A DNA stretch of 64,000 bases from G965216905 sp965216905 (GCA_965216905.1 OZ244213.1:2046001-2110000); one strand, 5' to 3'. Positions 9,157 through 18,946 are shown, numbered from the stretch's first letter. Made by a program: numbers and translations. The notes: a model not told the origin generated them from the letters alone.

Positions 9157-9529
9157 GGCCCACCCGCCCAATTCTCGGCGAAGCATGTAACGCCGTCCGG
9201 TGACGGGCGACTGTCCACTTCGGGAGTGGCATTGACCGCCTGGTCGGTACGTTGCCGGAGACTGGGACTCGGGAGGCGTACTCGACCAGGCGGTCCTGCT
9301 CAAGGATACGACCTCTGGCAGCCTCGATTGCCGTCCTCCGCCTCGAATGATTCGTTCGACTCATCCGCGCCTGTTCGGCGAATCCTGTTCGTGACTAGTT
9401 CCAATGTGTGCCAAAGATTTAGCCATACAGCTTTCAACAAAGTTGGAATGCAGCGCGTAGCTTCAGGAGCAGGGACAGGGGCCTGTTCGGGCCCGGGGAC
9501 GTCGGAGCCAAACACAGGAGGGCACAAGG
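9157..9529. other. 373-bp intergenic stretch, no gene
   Basis: Between kgd and the large surface protein. It holds a long inverted repeat (9234-9295, listed separately) and an AT-richer patch at about 9395-9450 that probably carries the promoter of the surface protein; TTCCAA at 9399-9404 and TTGGAA at 9443-9448 form a spaced palindrome there. No tRNA, small ORF with a convincing start, or known riboswitch pattern was recognised. Confidence 0.6.
9234..9295. terminator. Long inverted repeat downstream of kgd, likely terminator
   Basis: Arms 9234-9251 and 9277-9295 pair over 18 positions with a single bulged base (GACCGCCTGGTCG plus GTACG against its complement), separated by 25 bases. It lies 78 bp after the kgd stop. 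There is no T-run, so it could instead be an mRNA-end stabiliser or a protein-binding site. Confidence 0.5.
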
Positions 9530-12500
9530 GTGGGACACTCAGGAAAGACACGTCGCTTTCGCGCGCGTATCGGAGTACTTTCGGTCATCTCGCTGATTGC
9601 GACCCTGGTGCCGCTCGGCACCCTCCCGGCGGTAGCCGCACCGATACCACCCGAAGCCATCGTGCTCGACACCGGTGGAGCGGACGACTGGACGAACCCG
9701 AATCGGGCAGACCTCAGCCAGATGGGATCGGTTGACGACGGAACGACCATCTCGGTGATCTACTCGATCGACGACACCGATCTCACCTCGGGAGGTGAAG
9801 AGGTTCAGGGGTGCTCTCTCTACGACACCAACGGCAACGGCGAAGTCGACTACGCCTTGTGTCACACCTTCAGCGACGGCGTCATCGAGGGCCCAACCCT
9901 CTACTCCTGCACCGACGGGTTTCAGGACAAGTGCAAGAACCCCGCTGAGATCACGAACCACGACGCAGTGTGTACGACCTCGACGGCTGCACCCGACCCC
10001 TTCGCCGACGACCCTGACCATCAGGCAGCCGGCGGGCAGGTCGCCCCAAGCCCGGACACCGACTTCCTCGTCGACTGCGAAATCTCGACGACCTTTGTGG
10101 GCGGCGGCTCTCTGATCAACGTGTGTACGTATCCGGCCGGTCCACCCAACAGTGACGCAAAGGACTGCGTGGTCGCAGCTGGTGACGGGTTTCTCGTCGT
10201 CAACAAGGTCGCTACCGGTGGTGATGCCACCTTCGACTTCACGATCGACGGGTCTCCGACGCAGATAACGACTTCAGGCGGAACCGGGACTACCGGGATC
10301 ATCGCGGTGGCGCCGGACACGCACACCGTCGAGGAGACTGCGCCTGCCGGTTGGCAGCTCGACTCTGCCTCCTGTGACAACGGTGACGATCCCATCTCGG
10401 TGAGTGTGACTCCCGGGCAGACCGTCACCTGTACCTTCTACAACTCCTTGCAGGCTGCCACCCTCACGCTCGTCAAGCAGGTCGTGAACGACTACGGCAC
10501 CCCGCTGGCGGCCGACCAGTGGACGTTGTCCGCCGGGGACGCTCTCAGTGGAACGTCGGGTGTGTCGGGCGAGGTACTCCCCGGCACCTACCCGTTGAGC
10601 GAGTCTTCTTCCAACCCGGCGGCGTCCGAATACGCGCTCACCTCGCTCGACTGTGGCGCCGGTGAGGTCACCGAGGTGACACTCGCAGCGGGCGACGACG
10701 TCACCTGCACTTTCGTGAACACGTTCCAGGCCGCCCCCGCGCTCGGCATCGACAAGGTGGTCACCGGGGTCGATACGGCCGGCAACGGTGTCATCGACGC
10801 CGCCGGCGATGTGATCGACTATCAGATCACGGCCACCAACGACGGCAACATCGCCTTGACCAACGTGACCGTCACCGACCCGTTGCTGGGCACGTTGGAC
10901 TGCACTCCCACCCAGCCGGCGACACTGGCTCCGGGTGAGTCCATCGTCTGCGACGGCTCCTATACGGTCACACAGGCCGACCTCGACGACAATGGCGGCG
11001 GTGACGGCGATATCGACAACACCGCCACCGCCGACTCGGACGAGACCGGCCCGGCGAACGACTCCGAGGCCGTTCCGCTCTCGCAGACGGCATCGCTGGC
11101 GATCGACAAGACGTCGGCAACGACATCGATCTCTGAGCCGGGCACGATCAACTACACGATCACGGCGTGGAACACAGGCAACGTGACCCTGACCGGTGTG
11201 ACGGTGGATGACCCGTTGCTCGGTGCCCTGTCGTGCACCTGGCCCGGTGCCGACGGTGTGCTTCCGGTCGGTGACAGCGTTGCCGGAGGCGGCGACACGG
11301 TCACGTGTACCGGCTCATACGAAGCCTCACAGGCCGACATCGATGCCGGTGAGGACATCGTGAACACGGCCGCGGCGGACTCCAATGAAACCGGCGAGGT
11401 CACCGACGACCACACCGTCACGATCACGCAGACGCCGAACGCTGACGTCGAGAAGTCGGCGGATGTCGCGTACTACTCGGCGGTTGGTGATGTGATCGAC
11501 TACACCATTTCCGTCCAGAACACCGGGAATGTGTCTTTGTCGCAGGCTGATGTCGAGGCGACCTTGTCCGACGAGCTCAATGGTGTGGATGTGACCGGCG
11601 ATTTGGCTGGTCCGTTCACCGATGCGGCAGGAACGAATCCGGCTGCTGGAGATCTCGCGGTTGACGGCCACTGGTACTACACGTACTCGTACACGATCGT
11701 CGAAGCAGATGTGGCCGACGGTTCGTCTGTCACCAATGTCGTCTGTATCGACGTTGACGGCGATGGCACCGAGGACTGTTCGACGGTCGAGACTCCGCTG
11801 GCCGCCCTGGCCATCGTCAAGACGGTCACCGCCGTCGACGGGGATGAGAACGGTCTCGCCGACTCGGTCGGTGACGTCATCGAGTACCAGATCGTCGTGA
11901 CCAACACCGGCCAGATCGATCTCTCACCCGACGTGACGGACCTCCTCACCCAGAGTGGCGTGGAGCTCACGCTGGACGATCCTCCGGGGCTGGTGGGTCC
12001 GGATGAGTCCCAAGGCGACGACGGCGTGATGGAACCCACCGAGACGTGGACGTACACCGCCCAGTACACGGTGGATCAGGCCAATCTCGATGACGGTGGC
12101 AGCATCGTCAACGAGGCGTGTGCGCTGAACGTCGATCCGGCGGTGGCCGAGGTCTGCTCGGACGTGTCCACTCCGATCGTGCAGTTGCCGAACGCGACCA
12201 TCTCCAAGACGGCCGACACCTACTACTTCTCGGCCGTGGGGGATGTGATCGATTACACGCTGCTGGTTCAGAACACGGGGAATGTGTCGTTGTCCGAGGC
12301 GGACCTCGATCTGGTCGATGAGCTGAACGGTGAGGTCGTGACGCTGGATGGTCCGTTCACCGATGCCGCGGGCACGGTGGCTGCGACCGGTGATCTGGCG
12401 CCGCTTGGTGTGTGGTACTTCACCTACTCATACACGGTGGATGCCGACGACATCGCCGCCGGTTCGGTGGGCAATGTGGTGTGCCTCGACGCCGATGGTG

Positions 12501-15500
12501 ACGGCGATCCGTCGTGTGATGAGGTGAACACGCCGCTGGCGGCGCTGGACATCGTCAAGACGGTGACCTCGGTCACCGGTGGCACGGCCGGAGGCGCGGT
12601 CGATTCGGCCGGCGATGTCATCAACTATCAGGTGGTGGTGACGAACACCGGCGACGTGAACCTGACGCCGCAGATGTCGGACGTCGTCTCGCAGGCCGGG
12701 GTGGGAGGCAACTACAGCCTGGTCGGACCGACCGAGTCGCTCGACGCGGACGGGACGCTGCAGGTCGGTGAGACCTGGACGTTCACCCTGCAGTACGAGG
12801 TGTCCCAGGCCAACATGGACAACGGCGCCAACATCGACAACCAGGCGTGTGCGCTGAACTTCGATCCGGCGGTCGCCCAGGAATGCTCCGACGTGACCAC
12901 CCCGATCGATCAGAACGCCTTGTTGGAGATCGTCAAGTCCGGCACGTTCGACGCCGGGGCCGATGGCTATGCGGATCCGGGTGAGTTGATCACCTATACG
13001 TTCACCGTCCACAACCGGGGCAACGTGACCTTGACGGGAGTGTCGGTGAGTGATCCGCTGGTCGGCCCGGTGACGTGTTCAGCAGGCACGATCCCGGTCG
13101 GTGGCCAGATCACCTGTTCGGCAACCTACGCCGTGACCCAGGCGGACATCGACGACGGAAGCGTGTACAACCTGGCGACCGCCGATTCGAACGAGTCCGG
13201 TCCCGACGACGACGATCACACCCAGCCGTTGCCGCAGAACCCCGCCATGTCGGTCGACAAGACGGTCGACCAGGCTGAGATCAGCGGTCCGACGACGTTG
13301 ACGTACGACATCACGGTGACCAACGACGGGAACGTGACGATGTATCCGTCGATGTCGGATGTGTTGAATGCGTCCGGTGTGAATCAGGCGATCGATCTGG
13401 GTGCTCCGAACGAATCGATGGACGCCGACGGGGCATTGCAGGTCGGGGAGACGTGGACGTTCCAGTTCACGTACGAGGTGACGCAGGCCGACATCGACAA
13501 CGGCACCACCATCCTGAACACGGTGTGTGTCTCGGACACGCCCGATGACGACGACTGCGACAGCGCCACCACGACGATCACCCAATCGCCGAACATCGTC
13601 ATCGTCAAGACCTTCACCGACTACGACGACAACGACGGCAACGGTGAGGTGTCGCGGGGTGACCGCCTCTACTACACGTTGACCTCGACCAACACCGGGA
13701 ACGTGACGTTGGCGCCCGTCAACGTGGTCGACGACCTGACCAGCGACTCGGCGACCTGTGCGTCGGTGGCCCCGGGTGGCACCTGCGTGTTGGACGTCAC
13801 CTATGTGGTGACCCAGGGCGACGTCGACGCCGGCGAGGTTACGAACATCGGCTCGACCGACGGCACCCCGCCGACCGGTCCTCCGGTGACCGACACCGAT
13901 CCGGAAGCGGTCGACGTTCCCCAGCACCCGGCGTTGCGGGTCGACAAGGTCTATCTGGCCAACGCCGACGAGGACGGAAACGGTGAAGTGTCGCTGGGTG
14001 ACACACTCACCTACGCCGTGAAGGCGTTCAACGACGGCAACGTCACCTTGACCAACGTGATCGTCGACGACGATCTGACGGGCGACTCGACGACGTGTCC
14101 TTCGGTGGCGCCGGGTGGCGTATGCACGTTGATCGTCGCCTATGAGGTGACGCAGGGCGATGTCGACGCCGGAAGGATCGACAACACCGGAACCGGCGAC
14201 TCAGATCAGACGCCACCGGACGAAGACGACGAGACGGTGCCCGTCCCGCAACATCCGTCGATCGATGCGTTGAAGGAGTTGGTGTCGAATGCGGATGAGG
14301 ATGGGAATGGTGAGGTGTCGCTGGGTGACACGCTCACGTACACCATCACCGCCACCAATGACGGCAACGTGACGTTGACGGATGTGACCGTCGATGACGA
14401 TCTGACGGGGACGGTGGATGCGCCGTGTGCGGCGACGCTGGCTCCGAATGGGTCGTGTTCGGTGGATGTGACGTATGTGGTGACGCAGGCGGATGTGGAC
14501 GCCGGCGAGATCACGAACATCGGGACGACCGAGGGCACTCCGCCGACCGGTCCTCCGGTGACGGACACCGATCCCGAAGAGGTCGACGTTCCGCAGTATC
14601 CGTCGATCGATGCGTTGAAGGAGTTGGTGTCGAATGCGGATGAGGATGGGAATGGTGAGGTGTCGCTGGGTGACACGCTCACGTACACCATCACCGCCAC
14701 CAATGACGGCAACGTGACGTTGACGGATGTGACCGTCGATGACGATCTGACGGGGACGGTGGATGCGCCGTGTGCGGCGACGCTGGCTCCGAATGGGTCG
14801 TGTTCGGTGGATGTGACGTATGTGGTGACGCAGGCGGATGTGGACGCCGGCGAGATCACGAACATCGGGACGACCGAGGGCACTCCGCCGACCGGTCCTC
14901 CGGTGACGGACACCGATCCCGAAGAGGTCGACGTTCCCCAATATCCGGGCGTCGAGGTGCTGAAGACGGCCGATCCGACCGTGGTCAGCGCGGCCGGCAC
15001 CGACATCGAGTACACGGTGACCGTGGAGAACACCGGCAACGTGACCTTGGATCCGCCGTCGCTGACGGATCTGATCAACGACTCGATTCCGGTCGCACTG
15101 ACCTACCAATCGGGTGATGTCGATGACGATGACCGTTTGGACGTCGGCGAAACGTGGGCGTACTCGGGTTCCTACACGGTCACCCAGGCAGACATGGATG
15201 CCGGGGTCGACCTGGTGAACGTGGCCTGTGCCGAGGATGTGGACGGTGACGGAGTCGACGAGTGCGGCGATGACACCACCACCATCGACCAGAAGCCGGC
15301 GCACACGCTGGTCAAGACGTTCGTGCCGGACGAGGTCGGTATCGGCGAGATCGGGATCTTCACCCTGGTGTACACCAACAGCGGCAACGTGACGCTGTCC
15401 AACGTCAGCATCACCGACGCGGTGGAGCCGATCCTGGACGTGCAGTCGGTGGCGATCAACGAGGGCACCTGCCCGAACGACGACGGCAACGATCAGACGA

Positions 15501-16357
15501 TCACGTGCTCGGTGGACTCGCTGGCGCCGGGTGAGTCGGTCACCGTGACGGTGACCTACCTGGCGGCGCCGCTGGTCGAAGACCTGGTGCCAGACACCGG
15601 TCAAACGTCGGGTTCGAACTACGTCTTCTACTTCGAGAACGGCTACGTCCTGTACGGGTCGACGGGAGATGGCACCGCCTATCTCATCGACCCCGAAGGC
15701 AACGTCACCGAAGCCGACGTGGAGGGTCGCAATCAGGACATCTACTTCAACGTTCCGTTCGGTGGAGATGGATTCCAGTTGCACCTGTCGTGCTCCGAGG
15801 TGTTCCTCGACGGCTGGGGCGACACCGGCCCGACCGAGCTCGATGATCCCGAGTGGCGGATCGACGCATATCAGGTCCATCGGTTCAACACCAACGGGTT
15901 CTTCAAGGACTGCGGCCAGACGTTCGCACCCTTCGAGGTGGAGAACGAGGCAGAGGCCTCGGCGACGCCGGCCGGAGGAACGCTGGACCCGAATCCGATC
16001 ACTGCGGAGGACACGGTGACGCTGCTCAGCATTGCGCCGATCGAGGTCACCCGACAGCGTGTGCGCCGCGGCGACGTGGAGATCCAGTACTTCAACACCG
16101 CCTACGAGGAGATCGAGATCGACATCATCAGGGTCGAGTGGACCGATGACTCGGTGCTCGAGAGCGCCTCGTATCAGGACGGTGTCGACCTCGGGCTCGC
16201 CGGCGACTCGCCGCAGCAGGCATCGATCGACACGGTGATGGACGCTCGCAGCAAGGACTGGCTGAAGTTGAGCTTCGACAGCGGAGATGCGCCGGAGGGG
16301 CTGACGGTCACGATCGTCACGTCCACCGGTTCTACGCTGATCTACGAGTTCAGCTGA
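9530..16357 (+). CDS. Giant secreted DUF11-repeat surface protein
   Basis: 2275 residues read from a GTG at 9530 that has AGGAGG at 9516-9521. The start encodes a signal peptide (basic RRFRAR, hydrophobic core, AVAA cleavage region near residue 36). After a 150-residue unique part come two SpaA/prealbumin-like domains (about 225-400; VEETAPAGWQL and CTFVN motifs), then about 14 DUF11-type beta-sandwich repeats (about 403-2020) with the signature LTNVTVTDPL and VTQADIDDG. Several repeats carry a 12-residue loop DEDGNGEVSLGD that fits an EF-hand/dockerin calcium loop. A unique C-terminal domain (about 2020-2275) follows. There is no LPXTG motif and no C-terminal membrane helix, so anchoring is unclear. 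Likely an extended calcium-stabilised stalk on the cell surface; adhesion is inference. Confidence 0.9.
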   Translation: MGHSGKTRRFRARIGVLSVISLIATLVPLGTLPAVAAPIPPEAIVLDTGGADDWTNPNRADLSQMGSVDDGTTISVIYSIDDTDLTSGGEEVQGCSLYDTNGNGEVDYALCHTFSDGVIEGPTLYSCTDGFQDKCKNPAEITNHDAVCTTSTAAPDPFADDPDHQAAGGQVAPSPDTDFLVDCEISTTFVGGGSLINVCTYPAGPPNSDAKDCVVAAGDGFLVVNKVATGGDATFDFTIDGSPTQITTSGGTGTTGIIAVAPDTHTVEETAPAGWQLDSASCDNGDDPISVSVTPGQTVTCTFYNSLQAATLTLVKQVVNDYGTPLAADQWTLSAGDALSGTSGVSGEVLPGTYPLSESSSNPAASEYALTSLDCGAGEVTEVTLAAGDDVTCTFVNTFQAAPALGIDKVVTGVDTAGNGVIDAAGDVIDYQITATNDGNIALTNVTVTDPLLGTLDCTPTQPATLAPGESIVCDGSYTVTQADLDDNGGGDGDIDNTATADSDETGPANDSEAVPLSQTASLAIDKTSATTSISEPGTINYTITAWNTGNVTLTGVTVDDPLLGALSCTWPGADGVLPVGDSVAGGGDTVTCTGSYEASQADIDAGEDIVNTAAADSNETGEVTDDHTVTITQTPNADVEKSADVAYYSAVGDVIDYTISVQNTGNVSLSQADVEATLSDELNGVDVTGDLAGPFTDAAGTNPAAGDLAVDGHWYYTYSYTIVEADVADGSSVTNVVCIDVDGDGTEDCSTVETPLAALAIVKTVTAVDGDENGLADSVGDVIEYQIVVTNTGQIDLSPDVTDLLTQSGVELTLDDPPGLVGPDESQGDDGVMEPTETWTYTAQYTVDQANLDDGGSIVNEACALNVDPAVAEVCSDVSTPIVQLPNATISKTADTYYFSAVGDVIDYTLLVQNTGNVSLSEADLDLVDELNGEVVTLDGPFTDAAGTVAATGDLAPLGVWYFTYSYTVDADDIAAGSVGNVVCLDADGDGDPSCDEVNTPLAALDIVKTVTSVTGGTAGGAVDSAGDVINYQVVVTNTGDVNLTPQMSDVVSQAGVGGNYSLVGPTESLDADGTLQVGETWTFTLQYEVSQANMDNGANIDNQACALNFDPAVAQECSDVTTPIDQNALLEIVKSGTFDAGADGYADPGELITYTFTVHNRGNVTLTGVSVSDPLVGPVTCSAGTIPVGGQITCSATYAVTQADIDDGSVYNLATADSNESGPDDDDHTQPLPQNPAMSVDKTVDQAEISGPTTLTYDITVTNDGNVTMYPSMSDVLNASGVNQAIDLGAPNESMDADGALQVGETWTFQFTYEVTQADIDNGTTILNTVCVSDTPDDDDCDSATTTITQSPNIVIVKTFTDYDDNDGNGEVSRGDRLYYTLTSTNTGNVTLAPVNVVDDLTSDSATCASVAPGGTCVLDVTYVVTQGDVDAGEVTNIGSTDGTPPTGPPVTDTDPEAVDVPQHPALRVDKVYLANADEDGNGEVSLGDTLTYAVKAFNDGNVTLTNVIVDDDLTGDSTTCPSVAPGGVCTLIVAYEVTQGDVDAGRIDNTGTGDSDQTPPDEDDETVPVPQHPSIDALKELVSNADEDGNGEVSLGDTLTYTITATNDGNVTLTDVTVDDDLTGTVDAPCAATLAPNGSCSVDVTYVVTQADVDAGEITNIGTTEGTPPTGPPVTDTDPEEVDVPQYPSIDALKELVSNADEDGNGEVSLGDTLTYTITATNDGNVTLTDVTVDDDLTGTVDAPCAATLAPNGSCSVDVTYVVTQADVDAGEITNIGTTEGTPPTGPPVTDTDPEEVDVPQYPGVEVLKTADPTVVSAAGTDIEYTVTVENTGNVTLDPPSLTDLINDSIPVALTYQSGDVDDDDRLDVGETWAYSGSYTVTQADMDAGVDLVNVACAEDVDGDGVDECGDDTTTIDQKPAHTLVKTFVPDEVGIGEIGIFTLVYTNSGNVTLSNVSITDAVEPILDVQSVAINEGTCPNDDGNDQTITCSVDSLAPGESVTVTVTYLAAPLVEDLVPDTGQTSGSNYVFYFENGYVLYGSTGDGTAYLIDPEGNVTEADVEGRNQDIYFNVPFGGDGFQLHLSCSEVFLDGWGDTGPTELDDPEWRIDAYQVHRFNTNGFFKDCGQTFAPFEVENEAEASATPAGGTLDPNPITAEDTVTLLSIAPIEVTRQRVRRGDVEIQYFNTAYEEIEIDIIRVEWTDDSVLESASYQDGVDLGLAGDSPQQASIDTVMDARSKDWLKLSFDSGDAPEGLTVTIVTSTGSTLIYEFS
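14253..14937 (+). repeat. Exact tandem repeat, two copies of 340 identical bp (345-bp period)
   Basis: Positions 14253-14592 and 14598-14937 are identical base for base, 345 bp apart, each encoding one full DUF11 repeat of 115 residues (about residues 1575-1690 and 1690-1805). All other repeats in the gene are diverged, so this is a recent duplication or a gene-conversion event inside the reading frame. Confidence 0.97.
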
Positions 16358-16374
16358 CATCACCTCGGCCCCAA

Positions 16375-16409
16375 GCAGCGAGACCCCGCCATCCGGCGGG
16401 GTCTCGCTG
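16375..16409 (+). terminator. Rho-independent-like terminator after the DUF11 gene
   Basis: CAGCGAGACCCCGCC (from 16376) pairs perfectly with GGCGGGGTCTCGCTG (ending 16409) around a 4-base loop ATCC. The hairpin starts 18 bp after the stop codon. The T-run is missing, which is common in high-GC genomes. Confidence 0.8.
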
Positions 16410-16457
16410 GTCATGGGACTTCAGGACTGGCCTGCTGAGACCGATGCTCTTCGGATC

Positions 16458-16985
16458 ATGTCGCTGATTCTCTCCGCCGCCCTCATCTTTGCCATGCGTC
16501 TGGTCGACGTCAGCCTCGGAACTCTTCGGATCGGAATGGTGGTTCGAGGCAAACGACGCTGGGCCGGGATGCTCGGTTTCGCCGAGTCGATCGTCTGGGT
16601 GCTGGCCGCTCGTCAGGTGCTGGGTGACCTGGACGAACCGCTGACGATGATCTCCTACGCGGCCGGCTACGGGGCCGGAACCATGTTCGGGGCGACCATC
16701 GAACGGTGGTTGGCCATGGGGAACGTCCTCGTCCGGATCGTGGCGGCCGCCGACACCACCCCCGCCTACGCCCGGCTGCGGGAAGAGGGATTCGGGGTCA
16801 CGGTGGTCAACGGTCATGGCCAGGACGGCGAGGTTCGAGTGGCCTTCTCGGTGGTGCCGCGCCGGCACCTCAGCGAGGCGCTCGACATCGTCCACTCGGT
16901 GAGCCCCGAGGCGTTCGTGACCGTCGAGGAGGCGCAGATGGCCGAGCTCGCCACCCGACCCAAGGCGTTCGCGATCAGGAAGTGA
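16458..16985 (+). CDS. UPF0316/DUF2179-type membrane protein
   Basis: 175 residues from the ATG at 16458 (MSLILSAALIFAMRLVDVSL). An in-frame ATG at 16413 touches the preceding terminator hairpin and adds a non-hydrophobic leader, so the shorter start is preferred. Three transmembrane helices (about residues 3-22, 37-52, 60-80) are followed by a soluble domain, with RLVDVSLGTLRIGMVVRGKR and GFGVTVVNGHGQDGEVRVAF matching the UPF0316 (DUF5698 plus DUF2179) family. DUF2179 is a small putative ligand-binding domain; the molecular role of the family is unknown. The 3' end overlaps the convergent mutT1 gene by 11 bp. Confidence 0.8.
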   Translation: MSLILSAALIFAMRLVDVSLGTLRIGMVVRGKRRWAGMLGFAESIVWVLAARQVLGDLDEPLTMISYAAGYGAGTMFGATIERWLAMGNVLVRIVAAADTTPAYARLREEGFGVTVVNGHGQDGEVRVAFSVVPRRHLSEALDIVHSVSPEAFVTVEEAQMAELATRPKAFAIRK

Positions 16986-17871
16986 GCAGCGCCGGCGGCG
17001 GTCGGTAGGTGGCTGTGGCCGGCCTGCCGGCCACGACCTCCACCTCCCAGATCGAAGCCTTCTTGCAGTCGAACCATCCGTTGTCGGACTGCAAGACCGT
17101 CCCCGATCGCTCCAACCGGCGGAGGATCTCCGGGATGTTCTCGCCGTGAGAGCACATCACCACTTCGAGGCCGGCCAGTTCATGGATGGCGGCGATGGCA
17201 GGGTCGACCGGATTCCCTTCCTCGAGGCCGCTGAGGCTCTCGATCGGTCTCGCCAGCCGGTCGGCCAGCGGTTCGACACTCTGCACGCAGCGGTCATAGG
17301 GGGAAGACAGGATCTTGTCGATCCCGAACGGCTCCAGCCGGTCGGCCACCCGGCCGGCCTGAAGACGTCCCTTGTCGGAGAGCGGCCGGGCGGAGTCGTC
17401 GCCCACCCAGCGTTTGCGCGAGCCGGCGTGGGCATGGCGGTACAAGTGGACGCGACCAGACGTGCTCAAGGACTCGAACCGAGCCAGCTCCAACAGTTCT
17501 CGATCTCGGGCGTAGGTGAGCCGGGCGGGAGCCTCGCCCAGCGGAACCCAGGTCAGGGCGTCCACCTCGTCGTTGGGGACGAACGATTCGGAGGCGACCG
17601 GGCGCATCAGGTAGAAGTCCACCTCCTTGCGGGCCCCGCTCGAAAGCGTGTACTCGACCCGTTCGAGGAACCCGACGATGCGTGGGGTGATGCCGGTTTC
17701 CTCCTCCACCTCGCGGAGGGCAGTCTCCTCGCTGGACTCGCCGTCGTCGGCCTTGCCCTTCGGAAGTGACCAGTCGTCGTACCGTTGACGGTGGATCAGC
17801 GCCACCTCGCGATCGGCTCCAACGCCGCGAACGAGGACGCCCCCGGACGCCCGAACGGTGGCCTCACTCAT
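16975..17871 (-). CDS. mutT1: MutT1-type protein: Nudix hydrolase fused to a histidine phosphatase
   Basis: 298 residues. The N-terminal Nudix domain has the complete box at residues 39-61 (G39, E45, R53, E54, E57, E58, G60), which binds the metal-pyrophosphate. From about residue 145 a histidine-phosphatase domain starts with YRHAHAG and continues with SSPYDRCVQSVEPLA and the second catalytic region CSHGENIP. The same fusion in mycobacteria (MutT1) hydrolyses 8-oxo-dGTP and diadenosine polyphosphates, so a role in cleaning oxidised nucleotides is likely. The start is the ATG at 17869-17871 with GAGGG upstream; a GTG four codons earlier (17883) is possible. Confidence 0.9.
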   Translation of the reverse strand: MSEATVRASGGVLVRGVGADREVALIHRQRYDDWSLPKGKADDGESSEETALREVEEETGITPRIVGFLERVEYTLSSGARKEVDFYLMRPVASESFVPNDEVDALTWVPLGEAPARLTYARDRELLELARFESLSTSGRVHLYRHAHAGSRKRWVGDDSARPLSDKGRLQAGRVADRLEPFGIDKILSSPYDRCVQSVEPLADRLARPIESLSGLEEGNPVDPAIAAIHELAGLEVVMCSHGENIPEILRRLERSGTVLQSDNGWFDCKKASIWEVEVVAGRPATATYRPPPALLTS

Positions 17872-17939
17872 TTGGGCCCTCACTCACTTCCGCCGTCAAC
17901 GGCAAGCTGCTCATCGGCAACACTGTATCCGCGATCCGG

Positions 17940-18287
17940 TCACACGAGCCCGATGGCGTGCCGTACCAGCAGCCCGCCGACGATCGCCACCAACCAACTG
18001 GTCAGCGAGCCGATCAGCACGTACTCGGCGTTGAGATGTGGCTCGGACCCGGTTATCTCCGGGAAACGGAGAATGCTCTTGGCCGTGACGACCAGGGCCG
18101 CCGCCCCAGCCTCACCGGCCACCACCAACGCATAGATGATGAGGCGCTCGAGGACGCCGATCCATCGGCCGGCGCCGTCGGAGATGGCGTCGTGGGAGGC
18201 ACGAACCCGGTGCAGCACCCACCGCACCAGGCGGTTGGGCGGGACCGAGACGAGCGCCGCCCCGGCGGCGGTGAGTAGCCAGGTCAT
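17940..18287 (-). CDS. Small integral membrane protein coupled to SatD
   Basis: 115 residues with three hydrophobic segments (N-terminal about 3-18, about 47-67, about 88-110) separated by charged loops. Its ATG overlaps the stop of the upstream SatD-family gene (ATGA), so the two are translated together. In many bacteria satD is followed by a gene for a DUF3307-like membrane protein, and this one may be a divergent or short version (the usual length is about 230 residues). No catalytic motif is visible; function unknown. Confidence 0.75.
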   Translation of the reverse strand: MTWLLTAAGAALVSVPPNRLVRWVLHRVRASHDAISDGAGRWIGVLERLIIYALVVAGEAGAAALVVTAKSILRFPEITGSEPHLNAEYVLIGSLTSWLVAIVGGLLVRHAIGLV

Positions 18288-18946
18288 GTCGCCGGTTCCG
18301 GGATGGCCGGACGTCGATGCTCGAGAATGGTGTAGAGGCCGTGGGATCGGGCACGGCGGCTGACCGAACTCTTGTTGACCTGGAGCCGTTCGGCGATGGC
18401 CGTGAGCGTCTCACCTCTCGACATGGCATCCAGGATGGCAGCGTCGGTTTCGTCGAGACGGGATATGACCTCGTCCCGCAGCCCGAGGTGGGCGTTCAGG
18501 AGTTCGTCGAGTGCGGAGCCGCTGAGGACGATGGTTCGGCGCGCCGGTGAGTGGCCGTGGGCGCCGGCCTCGGCCCGGATGGCGTCGACTGCTTCCCGGG
18601 CTCGCCACCAGCACGGGCCGTCCTGGTCGTAGGGGATTCGGTCGGGGTTCGAGAACGTCAGCTCACCCCAGCCGATACCGAGCCGGACGTCGGCGTGTTC
18701 GACGAGCTGCACCCGGATCCACAGGGTGGCCTCGACGGCGTGCGAGAGATCGGCGTACAGCGCCTGGAACTCGTCCCCGATGGTGATCTGGAGAGGCTGG
18801 TCGGCCGGGACGAGGTCGTTCACACGGGTCAGCGCTGAACGCAGATGACGTTGCAGATCGGAGCGGGCGAAGGAGTGGCGCGACCCGACGACGTCGCCGA
18901 TGACGGCTGCCTGCGGTCGCGGCCCGGTTCCATCACGTTGCTCCAT
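18284..18946 (-). CDS. SatD family protein with C-terminal helix-turn-helix
   Basis: 220 residues. The N-terminal part matches the SatD family (AAVIGDVVGSR, LQITIGDEFQALYADL, LGIGWGELTF), first named from the Streptococcus mutans satCDE acid-tolerance locus; the fold resembles nucleotidyl-cyclase-like proteins, but the biochemical activity is unknown. The C-terminal 60 residues form a helix-turn-helix (ETLTAIAERLQVNKSSVSRR), so the protein probably binds DNA. It starts 12 bp after the hydrolase gene and overlaps the membrane-protein gene downstream, forming a three-gene operon. Confidence 0.85.
   Translation of the reverse strand: MEQRDGTGPRPQAAVIGDVVGSRHSFARSDLQRHLRSALTRVNDLVPADQPLQITIGDEFQALYADLSHAVEATLWIRVQLVEHADVRLGIGWGELTFSNPDRIPYDQDGPCWWRAREAVDAIRAEAGAHGHSPARRTIVLSGSALDELLNAHLGLRDEVISRLDETDAAILDAMSRGETLTAIAERLQVNKSSVSRRARSHGLYTILEHRRPAIPEPAT

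Noticed and set aside
9380..9529. Possible riboswitch (c-di-GMP or c-di-AMP type) before the surface-protein gene
   Set aside because: The conserved core sequences of those riboswitches are not present; only ordinary GC-rich hairpins were seen.
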